Origin: Ornithodoros turicata
Taxonomy: Eukaryota > Arthropoda > Arachnida > Ixodida > Argasidae
NCBI RefSeq assembly: GCF_037126465.1
Contig: NC_088201.1
Span: 137,482,052 to 137,546,051 of the forward strand
Length of the DNA: 64,000 nt
Direction: 5' to 3'
The notes under the pieces were generated by a model. That model saw only the letters and a program-made list of their open reading frames with translations. It was not told the DNA's origin and ran no database searches. Numbering within the stretch: the stretch's first letter is position 1; each line of letters starts with the position of its first letter. A program made the translations under genes and the position numbers. Below are positions 63,246 to 64,000 of the stretch, one piece after another.

Positions 63246-64000
63246 TGTAGAGGACGATGGTCTTCCTCTACATGAGCCCCGACCGGCGATGATGGTATGC
63301 CACGGAGAGGCGATGACGGTGGCCTATTTCCATGGCCGCGCCGGTGGAACTGAGAAGCGGGTGCTCCATGCGCGTGGCCATCGTTGTCGTCGTTGTCGTC
63401 GTCCGCTACAGGGGTCCCCCGGCCGTCAGATGCGTTGCGGACGCATCGCAAGAGCTGGAGTCCAGGTAACGCGTCTGGGAAAAGCTGCAGTTGAGGGCGA
63501 CCGTGGTAGACGTGCAGACGTGGTGACGTGTGGTCGAACAGGGGCACGGCACACGTTGGCGGCATGTCACAGATGGTGAGGACGGGAACAGCGATCCGTC
63601 AGGTAGAGACGAGCGAGAGAGAGTGAGGCGCTCGGTGTCGTGGTCCTGGGGTGCCGCGACCGGCACGGGAGCGGAAGCTCGAGAGCCCCAGGTGGAGTGA
63701 GTGATTTGCCGAGACGGGCTGAAGCGTGCCAAGGCGTCGGCTGCCGCGACTGCCGCAACCGGCAGGTGAGCGCAAGGCTCGAGTGTCGCGGCCGGCAGTG
63801 AGAAGCGTGAGAAGAGGAGCCAAGAGTACCGGGATCCGGTAGGAGCGAAGGTGGCTCAATCTGTGAAGCGCGTGTGTTCCGGAGGGAGTGGTGTTCGATG
63901 GCGTCGTCACAAATTTGGGATGGTGAAGGGCCGAATTGCTCCGGGCGTGATGTTCTTCGTCCGGGTCACCAAATGTAGAGGACGATGGTCTTCCTCTACA
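63246..64000 (-). mobile_element. Candidate LTR-type element end (minus strand)
   Basis: A 27-bp direct repeat (TGTAGAGGACGATGG...CTCTACA) is found at 63246-63272 and at 63974-64000, at the window edge. It begins TG and ends CA. Read on minus, the right copy is followed at once by TTTGGTGACCCGGAC, which looks like the primer-binding site that follows a 5' LTR. The 700 bp between are GC-rich with overlapping frames but no recognisable gag or pol motif. It could be a truncated LTR retrotransposon or an unrelated tandem repeat; the window ends before this can be decided. Confidence 0.35.

Noticed and set aside
63157..63910. Arg/Pro-rich frames on both strands
   Set aside because: GC-rich sequence gives long overlapping frames in several phases; no gag or other domain could be recognised.

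Overview
This window is eukaryotic repeat-rich DNA. Its retroelements and transposases have eukaryotic introns, poly-A tails and Pol III promoters, and I see no bacterial gene organisation. Arthropod-type CR1/Jockey-like LINEs, Tx1-like LINEs, PIF/Harbinger transposons and tRNA-headed SINEs together suggest a chelicerate, most likely a hard tick. That is an inference from style; no species marker is present. I found no complete host protein-coding gene. One candidate host exon lies at 3085-3330.

Layout. 1-7.5 kb: mostly unannotatable sequence with a Tc1/mariner transposase fragment (minus strand, ~4.2-4.46 kb) and a LINE 3' end with an (AAATG)n tail (~5.1-5.36 kb). 7.5-15.17 kb: two head-to-tail copies of a CR1/Jockey-like LINE, each ending in an (ATT)-type tail; the second has an almost open ORF2. 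17.2-19.65 kb: a decayed PIF/Harbinger element with inverted ends, a transposase N-terminal exon on plus and a MADF/Myb-like exon on minus. 20.99-24.05 kb: a broken Tx1-type ORF2 interrupted by tRNA-headed SINEs. 24.05-60.18 kb: a tandem array of tRNA-Lys(CUU) genes with a 217-bp period (about 75 full-length copies plus fragments). 60.2-64 kb: unassigned sequence ending in a candidate LTR-type terminal repeat.

The central observation is a family of non-LTR retrotransposons that uses the tRNA-Lys gene array as its target. Three full-length elements (A 25552-30271, B 36365-41108, C 42644-47403) and one 5'-truncated copy (D 24432-25100) all sit at the same place in the tRNA unit. The poly-A end abuts tRNA position 1 and the 5' end follows tRNA position ~15, with a 10-16 bp target duplication made of the tRNA 5' end. 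This geometry restores a full-length tRNA gene directly downstream of each insertion. Element C keeps both ORFs open (378 and 1147 aa: double CCHC knuckle; APE endonuclease, RT with YADD, C-terminal zinc finger). A and B are nearly full length but carry a few stops or frameshifts. A and D lie in units starting GCCCGGCTAGCTCAG, whereas B and C lie in a divergent unit class starting GTCCGGATAGCTCAG.

A separate 4563-bp PIF/Harbinger transposon (47875-52437), with an apparently complete three-exon DDE transposase and a convergent Myb/SANT-like gene, has inserted at the TTA overlapping the anticodon of one array tRNA. The array itself evolves like a satellite: consensus genes with intact A/B boxes and a TTTT terminator coexist with homogenised classes that have lost the B box or terminator, including a 14-copy block at 56961-59854, and with higher-order repeats.
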